This document shows, piece by piece, positions 1 to 7,992 of a stretch of DNA of 64,000 nucleotides (its first letter is position 1; every line of letters begins with the position of its first letter). The DNA lies in assembly GCF_006517815.1 (NCBI RefSeq), contig NZ_CP041198.1, positions 124,001-188,000 on the forward strand, given 5' to 3'. A program made the translations under genes and the position numbers. Source of the stretch: Pseudarthrobacter sp. NIBRBAC000502770 (GTDB lineage Bacteria; Actinomycetota; Actinomycetes; Actinomycetales; Micrococcaceae). The notes beneath the pieces are model-generated. The model was not told where the DNA came from. It did no database searches and saw nothing but the letters and a program-made list of their open reading frames with translations.

Positions 1-457
1 ACTCTTCCTCGCGGACGCCCGGGTACACTTCAACCCAGTGGTTGAGCCGCCGTTCGCGGAGGATGTCGAACACCGAACCGGCAGCGCCGGCCTTTTCGTC
101 CCAGGCCCCGAACACCACCCGCGGGATCCGGGCCAGGACGATCGCGCCGGCGCACATGGCGCAGGGTTCCAGCGTGACCACCAGCGTGCAATCAGACAAC
201 CGCCAGCCGTCGCCGCTGCCGCCGCCGAGCCTTGCCCGTTCCTGCAGCCGGGCCGCCGCTTCCCGGATGGCCACCACCTCGGCGTGGGCCGTGGGGTCGC
301 CCAGTTCCTCCCGCTGGTTCCGGCCGGAACCCAGGACCCCGCCGTCGGGCCCCAGCACCACGGCGCCGATGGGAACATCCTCCGTGGCGAGTGCCCGGCG
401 CGCTTCCGCCAACGCAAGGCCCATCCAGGCATGATGTTTCTTTTCGGGCAACGGCAT
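1..457 (-). CDS. tadA: tRNA-specific adenosine deaminase TadA, 3' end beyond the window
   Basis: This is a zinc-dependent deaminase that converts A34 to inosine in the wobble position of tRNA-Arg(ACG); a tRNA-Arg(ACG) gene is present at 22526-22602. The 152 visible residues start at the ATG at 457. They carry the cytidine-deaminase-type HAE motif (H58, E60, where E60 is the proton shuttle) and the PCAMC motif (C99, C102), so the three zinc ligands are H58, C99 and C102. The reading frame runs off the left edge of the window, and only a short C-terminal end should be missing. The gene is divergent from the PAP2 phosphatase gene and upp. No clear Shine-Dalgarno sequence precedes the ATG. Confidence 0.93.
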   Translation of the reverse strand, partial: MPLPEKKHHAWMGLALAEARRALATEDVPIGAVVLGPDGGVLGSGRNQREELGDPTAHAEVVAIREAAARLQERARLGGGSGDGWRLSDCTLVVTLEPCAMCAGAIVLARIPRVVFGAWDEKAGAAGSVFDILRERRLNHWVEVYPGVREEE

Positions 458-463
458 GGCTCA

Positions 464-484
464 ATGATAGTTTCGGGGATACTC
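464..484 (+). repeat. Left copy of a direct repeat flanking the PAP2 gene
   Basis: ATGATAGTTT followed by a C, a G-run and ATACTC. A near copy lies at 1334-1359, directly in front of upp. The two copies bracket the PAP2 gene exactly, which suggests that a shared tadA-upp promoter segment was duplicated. Confidence 0.55.
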
Positions 485-512
485 AGGTTACTTACCGACG
501 CCGGGAGGCACC

Positions 513-1337
513 ATGGACACTCTTCGGGATCGCCTAGGTCTTTGGTTCAAGCCCTATGCGGCGCTGGTCCTCACCATCCTCGTGGGCGGTGCGATCATCG
601 TATCCCTGGCCTTGCTTGGCGCCGAGGTGTACGACAATGTGGTGGATTCCGCGGGCCTGGCCAACCTGGACAAGCCGGCCCTGGCCCTGTCGGAGAGCTT
701 GCGCAGCCCCGGCCTCGATGCGTTCGTTACCGGCTTCACCAATATCGGCGGCGGAATCGGAATGCCCATCCTCGCCAGCATCCTCACCGCCTGGCTGACC
801 TTCCTCAGCCGGAACTGGCGGCCCCTCATCCTGGTTGGCGGCGCAGCGGCCGTCTCCATCATGGCCACGACGTTCGGCAAGAAACTGGTGGGCCGCACCC
901 GCCCGGACCACGCGGACGCGGTGCCCCCATACGAGGATTCACCGTCATTCCCCAGTGGCCACACCCTGAATACCACCGTGGTGATCAGCCTGGTGGTGTA
1001 CCTGATCTGCCTCCAGTTCCAGGCCACGGTGGTTCGCGTCTCGGCCATCACGGGCGGCACGCTGTTCATCATCGCCATGGGGCTGAGCCGCGTCTTCCTT
1101 GGCCACCACTGGCTGACCGATGTCATGGCCGGGTGGCTGCTCGGCCTGACGTGGGTGGGCGTGGTCATTCTGGCGCACAGGTTGTTCCACCTGGTCCGCA
1201 GGCGGGAGCACGCCGGTGCGGCGCCGTCGTTCGACCGTCCAATCGTCCGCGACGTGGTGGCCGAGGAAGCGCACCATGGGGGCGACGGCGGCAGTGGGCA
1301 CGCCCACGGAGGCCACAACAAGGACACCGCCGGATGA
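513..1337 (+). CDS. PAP2-family membrane phosphatase
   Basis: This is an integral membrane lipid phosphatase of the PAP2 type. Such enzymes dephosphorylate phosphatidic acid or undecaprenyl diphosphate on the outer face of the membrane. The 274 residues contain all three motifs of the family: K-x6-RP (K123 to R130-P131), PSGH (147-150, with H150 as catalytic acid/base) and SR-x5-H-x3-D (S192, R193, H199, D203). About six hydrophobic segments are present. The C-terminus is a soluble His/Gly-rich tail (about residues 245-274) that could bind metal. The gene ends 12 bp before upp and may be co-transcribed with it. Substrate cannot be told from sequence; BacA-like recycling of the undecaprenyl carrier is one option. 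Confidence 0.88.
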   Translation: MDTLRDRLGLWFKPYAALVLTILVGGAIIVSLALLGAEVYDNVVDSAGLANLDKPALALSESLRSPGLDAFVTGFTNIGGGIGMPILASILTAWLTFLSRNWRPLILVGGAAAVSIMATTFGKKLVGRTRPDHADAVPPYEDSPSFPSGHTLNTTVVISLVVYLICLQFQATVVRVSAITGGTLFIIAMGLSRVFLGHHWLTDVMAGWLLGLTWVGVVILAHRLFHLVRRREHAGAAPSFDRPIVRDVVAEEAHHGGDGGSGHAHGGHNKDTAG

Positions 1338-1359
1338 TAGTTTTGGGGGATGCGTACTC
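1334..1359 (+). repeat. Right copy of a direct repeat flanking the PAP2 gene
   Basis: It starts at the PAP2 stop codon and runs into the first codons of upp. It matches 464-484 except for one substitution, one extra G and a short insertion before the final ACTC. Confidence 0.55.
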
Positions 1360-1985
1360 TCGTTGTTGACCACCCCCTGGTCGCCCACAAGCTCACCGTC
1401 CTGCGGGACAAGAACACGCCGTCGCCTGTCTTCCGGCAGCTGACGGAAGAGCTGGTGACGCTGCTGGCCTACGAAGCCACGCGGGAGGTCCGCACCGAGC
1501 CCGTCACCATCGAAACGCCTATCAGCACCACCATCGGTACGGCGTTCACCAAGCCCACACCGCTGGTGGTCCCCATCCTCCGGGCGGGCCTGGGCATGCT
1601 GGAGGGCATGACCAAACTGGTCCCCACCGCCGAGGTGGGCTTCCTGGGCATGGCCCGGGACGAGGAAACGCTGGACATCATCACCTACGCCGAGCGCCTC
1701 CCCGAGGACCTGACCGGCCGCCAGGTGTTCGTCCTGGACCCCATGCTGGCCACCGGCGGCACCCTGCGCGAGGCCATCAAGTTCCTGTTCAAGCGGGGCG
1801 CTTCGGACGTCACCTGCATCTGCCTGCTGGCGGCTCCGGAGGGCCTGGCCAAGCTGGAGGAGGAACTGGGCGACGCAAACGTGCACATCGTCCTGGCCTC
1901 CATCGATGAGAAGCTCAACGAGAAGTCCTACATCGTTCCCGGGCTGGGCGATGCCGGCGACCGCCTCTACGGCATCGCCGGGTAG
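1350..1985 (+). CDS. upp: Uracil phosphoribosyltransferase
   Basis: It makes UMP from uracil and PRPP, the pyrimidine salvage step, in the cytoplasm. The length of 211 residues is normal for the family. The PRPP-binding loop is the classical DPMLATGGT at residues 130-138. The C-terminal uracil-binding segment with [12 protein letters not shown] is intact. Start ATG 1350 follows a G-rich stretch within the repeat copy at 1334-1359. tadA lies upstream in divergent orientation beyond the PAP2 gene, and the inserted PAP2 gene may now supply or share the promoter. Confidence 0.97.
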   Translation: MRTLVVDHPLVAHKLTVLRDKNTPSPVFRQLTEELVTLLAYEATREVRTEPVTIETPISTTIGTAFTKPTPLVVPILRAGLGMLEGMTKLVPTAEVGFLGMARDEETLDIITYAERLPEDLTGRQVFVLDPMLATGGTLREAIKFLFKRGASDVTCICLLAAPEGLAKLEEELGDANVHIVLASIDEKLNEKSYIVPGLGDAGDRLYGIAG

Positions 1986-2088
1986 CCTCCCGCCGTCCGG
2001 ACGGGACCTGTCGGGGAAGGACTTCTTAGACGGCTTTCTTTTTGCGCTGGGCCTTTTCGGACCGGTGCCCCGCCGCTAGCCTGTGCGG

Positions 2089-2493
2089 ATGGACTGGAAA
2101 CTCGAACTTGTCTTTGTCCCTGTCTCCGACGTTGACCGCGCCAAGGACTTCTACGTCAACAAGGTGGGCTTCAACGCCGACTACGATGAGCGGCCCTCGG
2201 ACGACCTCCGTTTCGTGCAGCTGACGCCGCCAGGTTCGGCCTGCTCCATCTGCATTGGCGAGGGGCTGACGGACGCACCTCCCGGCACCGGGTCAAACCT
2301 GCAACTGGTGGTCAGCGACATCACCGCGGCGCATGACTTCCTGAAAACCAACGGTGTGGACGTCAGTGACGTGGACGTCCAGGACTGGGGACACTTCGTG
2401 TACTTCGCCGATCCGGACGGCAACAAGTGGTCTGTCCAGTGCATACCGTGGCGGAACGCCGGGGCAGGCGCGGCGCCAAGCTCTGCACCTTAA
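2089..2493 (+). CDS. VOC (glyoxalase/bleomycin resistance) family protein
   Basis: This is a small single-domain vicinal-oxygen-chelate fold protein of 134 residues. The beta-alpha-beta-beta-beta modules are recognisable from the opening LVFVPVSDVDRAKDFY and from the closing YFADPDGNKWSVQ signature. VOC members include dioxygenases, glyoxalases, isomerases and drug-binding proteins, and the substrate is not predictable here. ATG 2089 is preferred; a GTG two codons upstream (2083) is an alternative. The gene stands alone, downstream of upp by about 100 bp, and ends directly at a strong hairpin (2496-2533). Confidence 0.85.
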   Translation: MDWKLELVFVPVSDVDRAKDFYVNKVGFNADYDERPSDDLRFVQLTPPGSACSICIGEGLTDAPPGTGSNLQLVVSDITAAHDFLKTNGVDVSDVDVQDWGHFVYFADPDGNKWSVQCIPWRNAGAGAAPSSAP

Positions 2494-2495
2494 AC

Positions 2496-2533
2496 CAGTG
2501 AGGGCCGCAACCCCGGGGATGCGGCCCTCACTG
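2496..2533. terminator. Bidirectional hairpin terminator
   Basis: A perfect 14-bp inverted repeat (2496-2509 and 2520-2533, arm CAGTGAGGGCCGCA) with a 10-nt loop lies between convergent genes. There is no clear T-tract, as is common in this GC range. Confidence 0.8.
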
Positions 2534-2668
2534 CGCGGTAGTTCCCTGCCGGGCCCCACTCCAGGGCGAACGACGGCGGGGCCAGGGACGCGTCGTGGGG
2601 CGGCCGTCAATGCTGGAAAGGCTCAGCTGAAGGTGCCGCTTCGACGCGCCGCGGCAGGGAAATGGTGC

Positions 2669-3370
2669 CTAGTACCAGTTGTGCGCCAGATGGAAGTTCA
2701 GTGCGCCGCAGGGGGACTGGTAGCTCTTCTTGATGTAATCCAGGCCCCAGTTGATCTGGGTGCGGTAGTTGGTGAGGTAGTCCGCGCCTGAGCTGGCCAT
2801 CTTCTCGGCGGGGAGGGACTGGACGATTCCGTACGCCCCGCTGCTGGGATTGGTTGCCGTGGTGGTCCAGTCGGATTCCTTGGTCCACAGGGTCTGCAGG
2901 CACTGCATCTGGTCCGGTCCCCAGCCGAATGTGGCCAGCTGGCCGGCGGCGTATGCCTGGGCTCCGGCGGGATCGTTGACTGCGACGGCGGGTGCAGGCT
3001 CGGGGGCAGGTGCCGCCGGTGCGGGAGCCGCGGACGCTGCTGCCGGAGCGGGAGCCGCGGGCGCTGCTGCCGGAGCCGGTTCAGCCGCCTGCGGTGCAAC
3101 GCTGATGGCTGCGGGAGCGGGGCTCTCCACCGGGTTGGAGCGGATTTCGCTCTTCTCGATGCTCATTTGGGCGTCGGCTGCTGCCGTGTTTGACTGGGTG
3201 GACGACGCCGGGGTCATGCTGCTGGTGGCCTGTCCGGCCGCGCCTACCCCCACCAGTACCGCGCACGATGCCGCAAGGACGGCGGCGCGCTGGCCCAGGG
3301 TGGTCTTCTTGGCCTGCGGTTTGGCCCTGTGTTTAGCCTGCAGGCATGATTCTGCCGTGTTTTTGGACAT
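2669..3370 (-). CDS. Secreted lytic-transglycosylase-like cell-wall protein
   Basis: This 233-residue exported protein probably cuts or binds peptidoglycan. It opens with a basic N-region and a hydrophobic segment (about 28-48), a signal peptide or anchor. An Ala/Pro-rich low-complexity spacer (about 85-135) follows, typical of wall-spanning linkers. The C-terminal domain (about 140-233) has the pattern WTKESDW, NPSSGAYGI, then TQINWGLDYI and a final aromatic, which fits the aggregation-promoting-factor/transglycosylase (SLT-like) family; E in WTKESDW is the expected catalytic acid. The GAGAGG Shine-Dalgarno sequence touches the 3' edge of a c-di-AMP riboswitch. In actinobacteria such riboswitches commonly control resuscitation-factor and wall-hydrolase genes. 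Confidence 0.85.
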   Translation of the reverse strand: MSKNTAESCLQAKHRAKPQAKKTTLGQRAAVLAASCAVLVGVGAAGQATSSMTPASSTQSNTAAADAQMSIEKSEIRSNPVESPAPAAISVAPQAAEPAPAAAPAAPAPAAASAAPAPAAPAPEPAPAVAVNDPAGAQAYAAGQLATFGWGPDQMQCLQTLWTKESDWTTTATNPSSGAYGIVQSLPAEKMASSGADYLTNYRTQINWGLDYIKKSYQSPCGALNFHLAHNWY

Positions 3371-3385
3371 GATTGATCGCCTCTC

Positions 3386-3548
3386 ACACCTGCGGAGTTA
3401 GCTGTCGGGTTCGGATGAGGGCATCCGGCCGTACGGAATGAAAATCACGTACTGGCTTAACCCCAAGGGCAGTCATTGCCCGGGACGGTGGGTCCCCCGC
3501 CTCTGCCGTTGCTCAATCGGAATCCGGGGAAGCGGCAGAGCTTGGCGT
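3386..3548 (-). promoter_or_regulatory. Cyclic di-AMP riboswitch (ydaO-yuaA type)
   Basis: On the minus strand the leader contains the hallmark blocks of the ydaO/yuaA class. An ACGCC 5' strand (3544-3548) can pair with GGTGT (3386-3390, one G-U) as P1. A CTCTGCCG/CGGCAGAG stem leads into GCGGGGGACCCA. Next comes the TTGGGGTTAAGCC region, and then CGAACCCGACAGCTAAC close to the 3' end. P1 ends directly at the Shine-Dalgarno sequence of the wall hydrolase gene, so c-di-AMP binding could affect translation or elongation. The rest of the 368-bp gene-free stretch 3371-3738 holds the presumed promoter, a direct repeat (3612-3639) and the terminator of the next gene. Confidence 0.85.
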
Positions 3549-3611
3549 CAACCCGGGATATGCGGCCCGAACGGAAACCGCACCCAATCGACGGTACAGG
3601 AAGATTAAGCA

Positions 3612-3639
3612 GAAGTCACATTTAGGTAACGGAAGTCAC
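3612..3639. promoter_or_regulatory. GAAGTCAC direct repeat, possible MtrA-type site
   Basis: GAAGTCAC occurs at 3612-3619 and 3632-3639, a 20-bp period, with GGTAAC between them. It lies upstream of the riboswitch in the probable promoter region of the wall hydrolase. GTCAC/GTTAC half-sites two turns apart resemble sites of the actinobacterial cell-wall regulator MtrA. This assignment is an inference. Confidence 0.4.
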
Positions 3640-3692
3640 GGATTCCGCGCGTCGGTTTGCGGGCGCACGCGCCGAGGATTCGCTAAACGGAA

Positions 3693-3734
3693 GCAGTCCA
3701 GCCCGCCGGGGAATTCCGGTCCGGGCCGGACTGC
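3693..3734 (-). terminator. Hairpin downstream of the GT39 cluster
   Basis: GCAGTCC (3693-3699) pairs with GGACTGC (3728-3734), and inner GC pairs extend the stem. It starts 4 bp beyond the stop codon of the last glycosyltransferase gene on the minus strand. Confidence 0.6.
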
Positions 3735-3738
3735 CTCG

Positions 3739-5892
3739 CTACTGGCCTGCCAGGGCGTACACCGTGGTGCCACCGATGCTCTGCGACTGGAAATTGGCGG
3801 CCACCCACTCAGCGATCTGCGTTGCTGCATCCGAGCCGCTGGTGGAACGCATGGTCCCGCCCGCGATGAAGAAATGGATCTTTCCCTGGGACACCAGCTC
3901 CTGGAACTGCGCCAGCGTGGGGGAGGGATCGGTGCCGTTGAAGCCGCCCACCGCCATGACTGGAAGTTCGGTTGCCAGCTGGTAACCGGCGGCGTTGTTC
4001 GAACCCACCACGGCCGCAGCCCAGGTGTAGCTTGAGGCCCCCGCCCGGAGCGCGGTGACCAGCCCGGCCGACGGCGTCGGGGCACCCAAGAGGCCGCCCA
4101 TCCCTCCGCTGCGGCCCCCGGCAAACCCTGTGCCGCCTTGGGTACCTGGCTGCCGGAAGCCCTGTCCCTGCGTGCCCTGTCCCTGCGTGCCTTGGGCTGT
4201 GCTGCCTGTGCCACCGGTGCCAAATCCGTTCCCGTTGCCCCCGGTGCCGCCGGGCGCTCCGCCCGGGCCCGTACCGCCCGGGCCCGCACCGAACCCTGAC
4301 GTGGGGCCTGCGCTGACGATTGCCCCGCTGTGCGCCGCCGATGCCGTGGAGACGGAGTAGGCAAGCGGCCCGGCGAGCGACGCAGCAACGGCCAGCACCG
4401 CCGTCGTCCGCTGGAGGGAGCGGCGGCCCAGGAACCGGTTGAGGCCCACTCCGGCGGAAGCGGCCAGCCCTGCCGCCAGCACCAGCCAGCGCAGCCACGG
4501 ACCGTAGGCAGAGGTGGTGCCCAGCAGGGAGAACGCCGTCAGGGCTGCCGCTGCCACCGCCGCCGCGAGCGGGATTGCAGCGGCCAGCTGCTGCCTGTGC
4601 TGCCACAGGAGAACAGCGCCCAGGCCGGTAAGTGCCGCAATGCCGGGCGCCAGCGCCACCGCGTAGTAGGGGTGGATGATGCCGGCCATGTAGCTGAACA
4701 CCAGGCCCGTCACCAGGACCCACGAGCCCCAGGCCACCACCGACGCACGCACCGGATCCGTCCGCGGCGCCCGTCGGCCCACCCACAGCAGGCCCGCCGC
4801 GAGGATCAGGGCGGAGGGCAGCAGCCACGCTATTTGGCCACCGAACTCGCTGTTGAACATCCGGAACAGGCCGGGGACGCCCCAGCCGTTGCCCCCGCCC
4901 ACGCTGCCCGTTTCGTCGCCCGTCAGCCGCCCCAATCCGTTGTAGCCAAGGGTGAGTTCCAGGATGGAGTTGTCCTGCGACCCGCCAATGTAGGGCCGCA
5001 TGCTGGCAGGCGTCAGCTCGACGGCCGCGAGCCACCAGCCCGCGGAAACAACCATCGCCGCCCCTGCCGCGGCCAGCCGCAGGAGGCGCCGGCCCAGCCT
5101 GCCCGGCCCCGCAACCATGTAGGCCAGGGCGAACCCGGGAACCACCAGCAGGACCTGAAGTTGCTTGGCCAGGAAGCCGAAGCCCAGGAACACGCCGGCC
5201 AGCAGGAGCCAGCGCAGCCGGTCCTCCTGGATTGCACGGAGGATCCCGTACCCGGCGGCAGTCATGAGCAGCACCAGCAGGGCGTCAGGGTTGTTGAACC
5301 TGAACATCAGCGTGGCAACCGGCGTGAGGGCGAGGACGGCAGCGCCCAGCAACCCGGCCCGGTGGGCGACGGTGTGGTCACCCGTGGCCTGCACCGCGGC
5401 TCGGCGCACCGCAAGGTGGAGCAGCCAGGCGGCCCCGACCCCCATCAGCGCTTGCGGGACCAGGATGCTCCACGGGTTCAATCCGAAGATCCGGACGGAC
5501 AGTCCCATGATCCACAACGAGGCCGGCGGCTTGTCCACCGTGATGGAGTTGGCAGCGTCCGAGGAACCGAAGAACCAGGCAGTCCGGTCCTGCGATCCCG
5601 CCTGGGCCGCGGCGGAATAGAACGCGTTCGCCCAGCCTGATGCGCCGAGGTTCCACAGGTACAACACGGCCGTTCCGGCCAGTACTGCCGCCAGTTCCAG
5701 ATGCCGCCGGAGGGCCTGGGGATTCCGCGGAGGCCGGACGGACTTTGTCCCGCTGTCCCCGGCGGACGTTGTTCCCCCGTCGTCGGCAGCCCGGGCCCTT
5801 ACGGCCCGGGGTCCGGCTGCCCGTGCCCAGGAGGGACGCTCAACGCCGGTCGCGGTGCTTGAGAACGGCGGGGTCGGGTAGTGGCTGGCCAT
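3739..5892 (-). CDS. GT39/ArnT-like membrane glycosyltransferase, copy 1
   Basis: This 717-residue polytopic membrane protein of the GT39 (protein mannosyltransferase/ArnT) superfamily should move a sugar from a polyprenyl-phosphate donor to an outside acceptor. A disordered N-terminus (1-65) precedes the first membrane helix (about 66-82) and a large loop with the family segment ITVDKPPASLW (DKPP at 120-123). About 11-12 helices follow. After the helices comes a Gly/Gln-rich linker (about 535-615) and a small extracytoplasmic C-terminal domain (about 625-717), as in the YkcB/YkoS-type proteins of Bacillus. It begins 6 bp after the paralogue at 5899-7992. That paralogue has the same architecture, so the pair looks like a tandem duplication. 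Confidence 0.87.
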   Translation of the reverse strand: MASHYPTPPFSSTATGVERPSWARAAGPRAVRARAADDGGTTSAGDSGTKSVRPPRNPQALRRHLELAAVLAGTAVLYLWNLGASGWANAFYSAAAQAGSQDRTAWFFGSSDAANSITVDKPPASLWIMGLSVRIFGLNPWSILVPQALMGVGAAWLLHLAVRRAAVQATGDHTVAHRAGLLGAAVLALTPVATLMFRFNNPDALLVLLMTAAGYGILRAIQEDRLRWLLLAGVFLGFGFLAKQLQVLLVVPGFALAYMVAGPGRLGRRLLRLAAAGAAMVVSAGWWLAAVELTPASMRPYIGGSQDNSILELTLGYNGLGRLTGDETGSVGGGNGWGVPGLFRMFNSEFGGQIAWLLPSALILAAGLLWVGRRAPRTDPVRASVVAWGSWVLVTGLVFSYMAGIIHPYYAVALAPGIAALTGLGAVLLWQHRQQLAAAIPLAAAVAAAALTAFSLLGTTSAYGPWLRWLVLAAGLAASAGVGLNRFLGRRSLQRTTAVLAVAASLAGPLAYSVSTASAAHSGAIVSAGPTSGFGAGPGGTGPGGAPGGTGGNGNGFGTGGTGSTAQGTQGQGTQGQGFRQPGTQGGTGFAGGRSGGMGGLLGAPTPSAGLVTALRAGASSYTWAAAVVGSNNAAGYQLATELPVMAVGGFNGTDPSPTLAQFQELVSQGKIHFFIAGGTMRSTSGSDAATQIAEWVAANFQSQSIGGTTVYALAGQ
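4161..4190. repeat. Two 15-bp tandem repeats in the Gly/Gln linker
   Basis: CCTGTCCCTGCGTGC is repeated exactly twice. In the minus-strand protein it encodes GTQGQ repeated. Such coding microrepeats usually vary in number between strains. Confidence 0.8.
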
Positions 5893-5898
5893 GGCGTG

Positions 5899-7992
5899 CT
5901 ACTCCGCCAGGCGGTAGACGGTGGAGTTGCCCACGGTCTGCGCCTGGAAGTTCGCCTGCACCCAGGCGGCCACCTCGGAGTTGCCGCCGCGGCCGCCCAT
6001 GCCGCCTCCGCCCATGCCGCCACCCTGGATGTAGTACCCGATCTCGCCCTTGGACACCATGTCCTGAAACTCGGCGAGCGTGGGGTACGGATCCCCGCCG
6101 TTCCAGCCGCCCAGCGCGATGACGTTGGTGTTGGTGGCCAGTTCCAGACTGGCTGCCTGGCTGGCGCCCGAGACGATGGCGGACCATTTGGTGGTGGTGG
6201 AGGAGAGCAGCGCGGTCACGGCGGCGTCGGTGGTCCCTTCACCGCCGGGGCCACCGCCCGGACCACCATTTCCAGTCGTGGGGTCAAAGCCGTTCGCCGG
6301 GTCGAACCCGTTACTGCCGGAGGCTGCCCCGTCAGTTCCGGCGCCTGCGTCCGTGCGGTCGCCGCGGGCGCCAGCGGCCCGGTTCCCAAAGCCGCCTGCC
6401 GACGAACCCGCGGGCCCCGACGTCGGAATGGAGCCCGAGTGCGCGGAAGCGGCGGTGGCCAGGGTCCAGGCAGTTGTGCCGAGTCCGCCGGCCAGCAGGG
6501 ACACGACGACGACGGCGGCCGTACCTGCACGCCGGAACCGTCCGCCCGCCCCCAGTGCGTCGAGGCGCAGGAGGATCCCGGCAGCTGCCAGGACGCCAAG
6601 GACGATCGCGGCGATGCGCAGCCAGGGGAGCCACTCGGCATCCCGGCCCAGGAGTACGGCGGACCAGATGGAGGTGCCCAGGACCGTCACGGCCAGCACA
6701 ATCCGCGCCGCCCAGTAGGCACGGCCGCGCCAAAGTTCCACGGCGCCGATGCCAATCAGGGCGGCGATCGCCGGGGCGAGCGCCACGGAGTAGTAGGGGT
6801 GGACAATACCGCTCATGAAGCTGAAGACTCCGGCGGTGACCAGGAGCCAACCGCCCCACAGGATGAGCGCTGCGCGGCTCGGTGAAGTGCGCACTTCACG
6901 CCGCGTGAACCACAGGCCGGCCACCAGCAGGACCAGCGCCGCGGGCAACAGCCACGACACCTCGCCGCCAAAGCTGGTCCCGAACATCCGGAGCAGGCCG
7001 GCGGCACCGCCGAATCCTCCGTTCCCTCCGCCGAAGCCGCCCCCTGGGCCGCCGGCTGCGCCTCCTGCGGCGCCGCCGGGCATCCCCTCACCCGAACCGG
7101 TGATGCGGGCCAGCCCGTTGTAGCCGAAAGTCAGTTCGAGGAAGCTGTTTGTAGTGGACCCGGCCATGTACGGCCGGGCAGAGGCGGGCGTCAGCTGGAA
7201 CAAGGCAACGTAGCTGCCGGCCACCACAACGATGCCGCCGAGTGCGCCCAGCAGGTGCACCACCCGGCGTCCCACCGGGGCCGGTGCCGCCCACAGGTAA
7301 GCCAGCGCCAGCGCCGGTACCACCAGGAATCCCTGCAGCATTTTGGTGAGGAACGCCAGGCCAATCACGGCGCCCGCCGCCACCAGCCATTTCCAGCCCG
7401 CACGCTCGATGGCCCGGGTGGTGAAGTAAGCCGCCAGCACCAGGCACAAGGTGAGCATGGCGTCCGGGTTGTTGAACTTGAACATGAGCGCAGCCACGGG
7501 CGTCAGCGCCAGGGCCCCACCTGCCAGCAGGCCTGCCGCAGGCCCGGAAACCCTCTTGACCGCAAGGTAGAGGAAGCCGACGGCGGCCACGCCCATGAGC
7601 GCTTCAGGCACCAGCATGCTGAGTGACGAGAATCCGAAGATACGGCCCACGAGGGCCGGGATCCATAGCGCCGCAGGTGGTTTATCAACGGTGATGGCGT
7701 TGCCGGCGTCGAGCGAGCCGAAGAGGAAGGCGGTCCAGTCCTTGGTGCCGGCCTGGATGGCTGCGGCGTAAAACGAGTTTCCGTAGCCGGTTGCTGCGAG
7801 GTTCCACAGGTACAGGACGGCAGTGGCCAGCAGTAGCGCGGCTGCGGAAGGCCGCACCCAGCGTGCCTGGTTCCCGAAGGCGTAGCGCTGCCAGCGGGGC
7901 GTGGTCCCGCCGGATGCCCGCCGGAGGTCCGGGACGGGGGAAGGGGCCGGCGTGCCGGCAGAGTGGCCGGCGGGAGAAATAGTGGAGGTCAT
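5899..7992 (-). CDS. GT39/ArnT-like membrane glycosyltransferase, copy 2
   Basis: This 697-residue paralogue of the downstream gene has the same order: disordered N-terminus, first helix (about 50-64), loop with ITVDKPPAALW (DKPP at 103-106), about a dozen helices, low-complexity linker and a C-terminal domain that matches the paralogue (LPTLAEF-like versus SPTLAQF-like segments, then ending in NSTVYRL). It also carries a second Gly-rich insert in an outer loop (about 300-335) that copy 1 has only in short form. The ATG at 7992 overlaps the stop of the GT2-GtrA gene by 4 bp (ATGA), which argues for translational coupling. The upstream in-frame extension overlaps that gene and is rejected. Confidence 0.87.
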   Translation of the reverse strand: MTSTISPAGHSAGTPAPSPVPDLRRASGGTTPRWQRYAFGNQARWVRPSAAALLLATAVLYLWNLAATGYGNSFYAAAIQAGTKDWTAFLFGSLDAGNAITVDKPPAALWIPALVGRIFGFSSLSMLVPEALMGVAAVGFLYLAVKRVSGPAAGLLAGGALALTPVAALMFKFNNPDAMLTLCLVLAAYFTTRAIERAGWKWLVAAGAVIGLAFLTKMLQGFLVVPALALAYLWAAPAPVGRRVVHLLGALGGIVVVAGSYVALFQLTPASARPYMAGSTTNSFLELTFGYNGLARITGSGEGMPGGAAGGAAGGPGGGFGGGNGGFGGAAGLLRMFGTSFGGEVSWLLPAALVLLVAGLWFTRREVRTSPSRAALILWGGWLLVTAGVFSFMSGIVHPYYSVALAPAIAALIGIGAVELWRGRAYWAARIVLAVTVLGTSIWSAVLLGRDAEWLPWLRIAAIVLGVLAAAGILLRLDALGAGGRFRRAGTAAVVVVSLLAGGLGTTAWTLATAASAHSGSIPTSGPAGSSAGGFGNRAAGARGDRTDAGAGTDGAASGSNGFDPANGFDPTTGNGGPGGGPGGEGTTDAAVTALLSSTTTKWSAIVSGASQAASLELATNTNVIALGGWNGGDPYPTLAEFQDMVSKGEIGYYIQGGGMGGGGMGGRGGNSEVAAWVQANFQAQTVGNSTVYRLAE

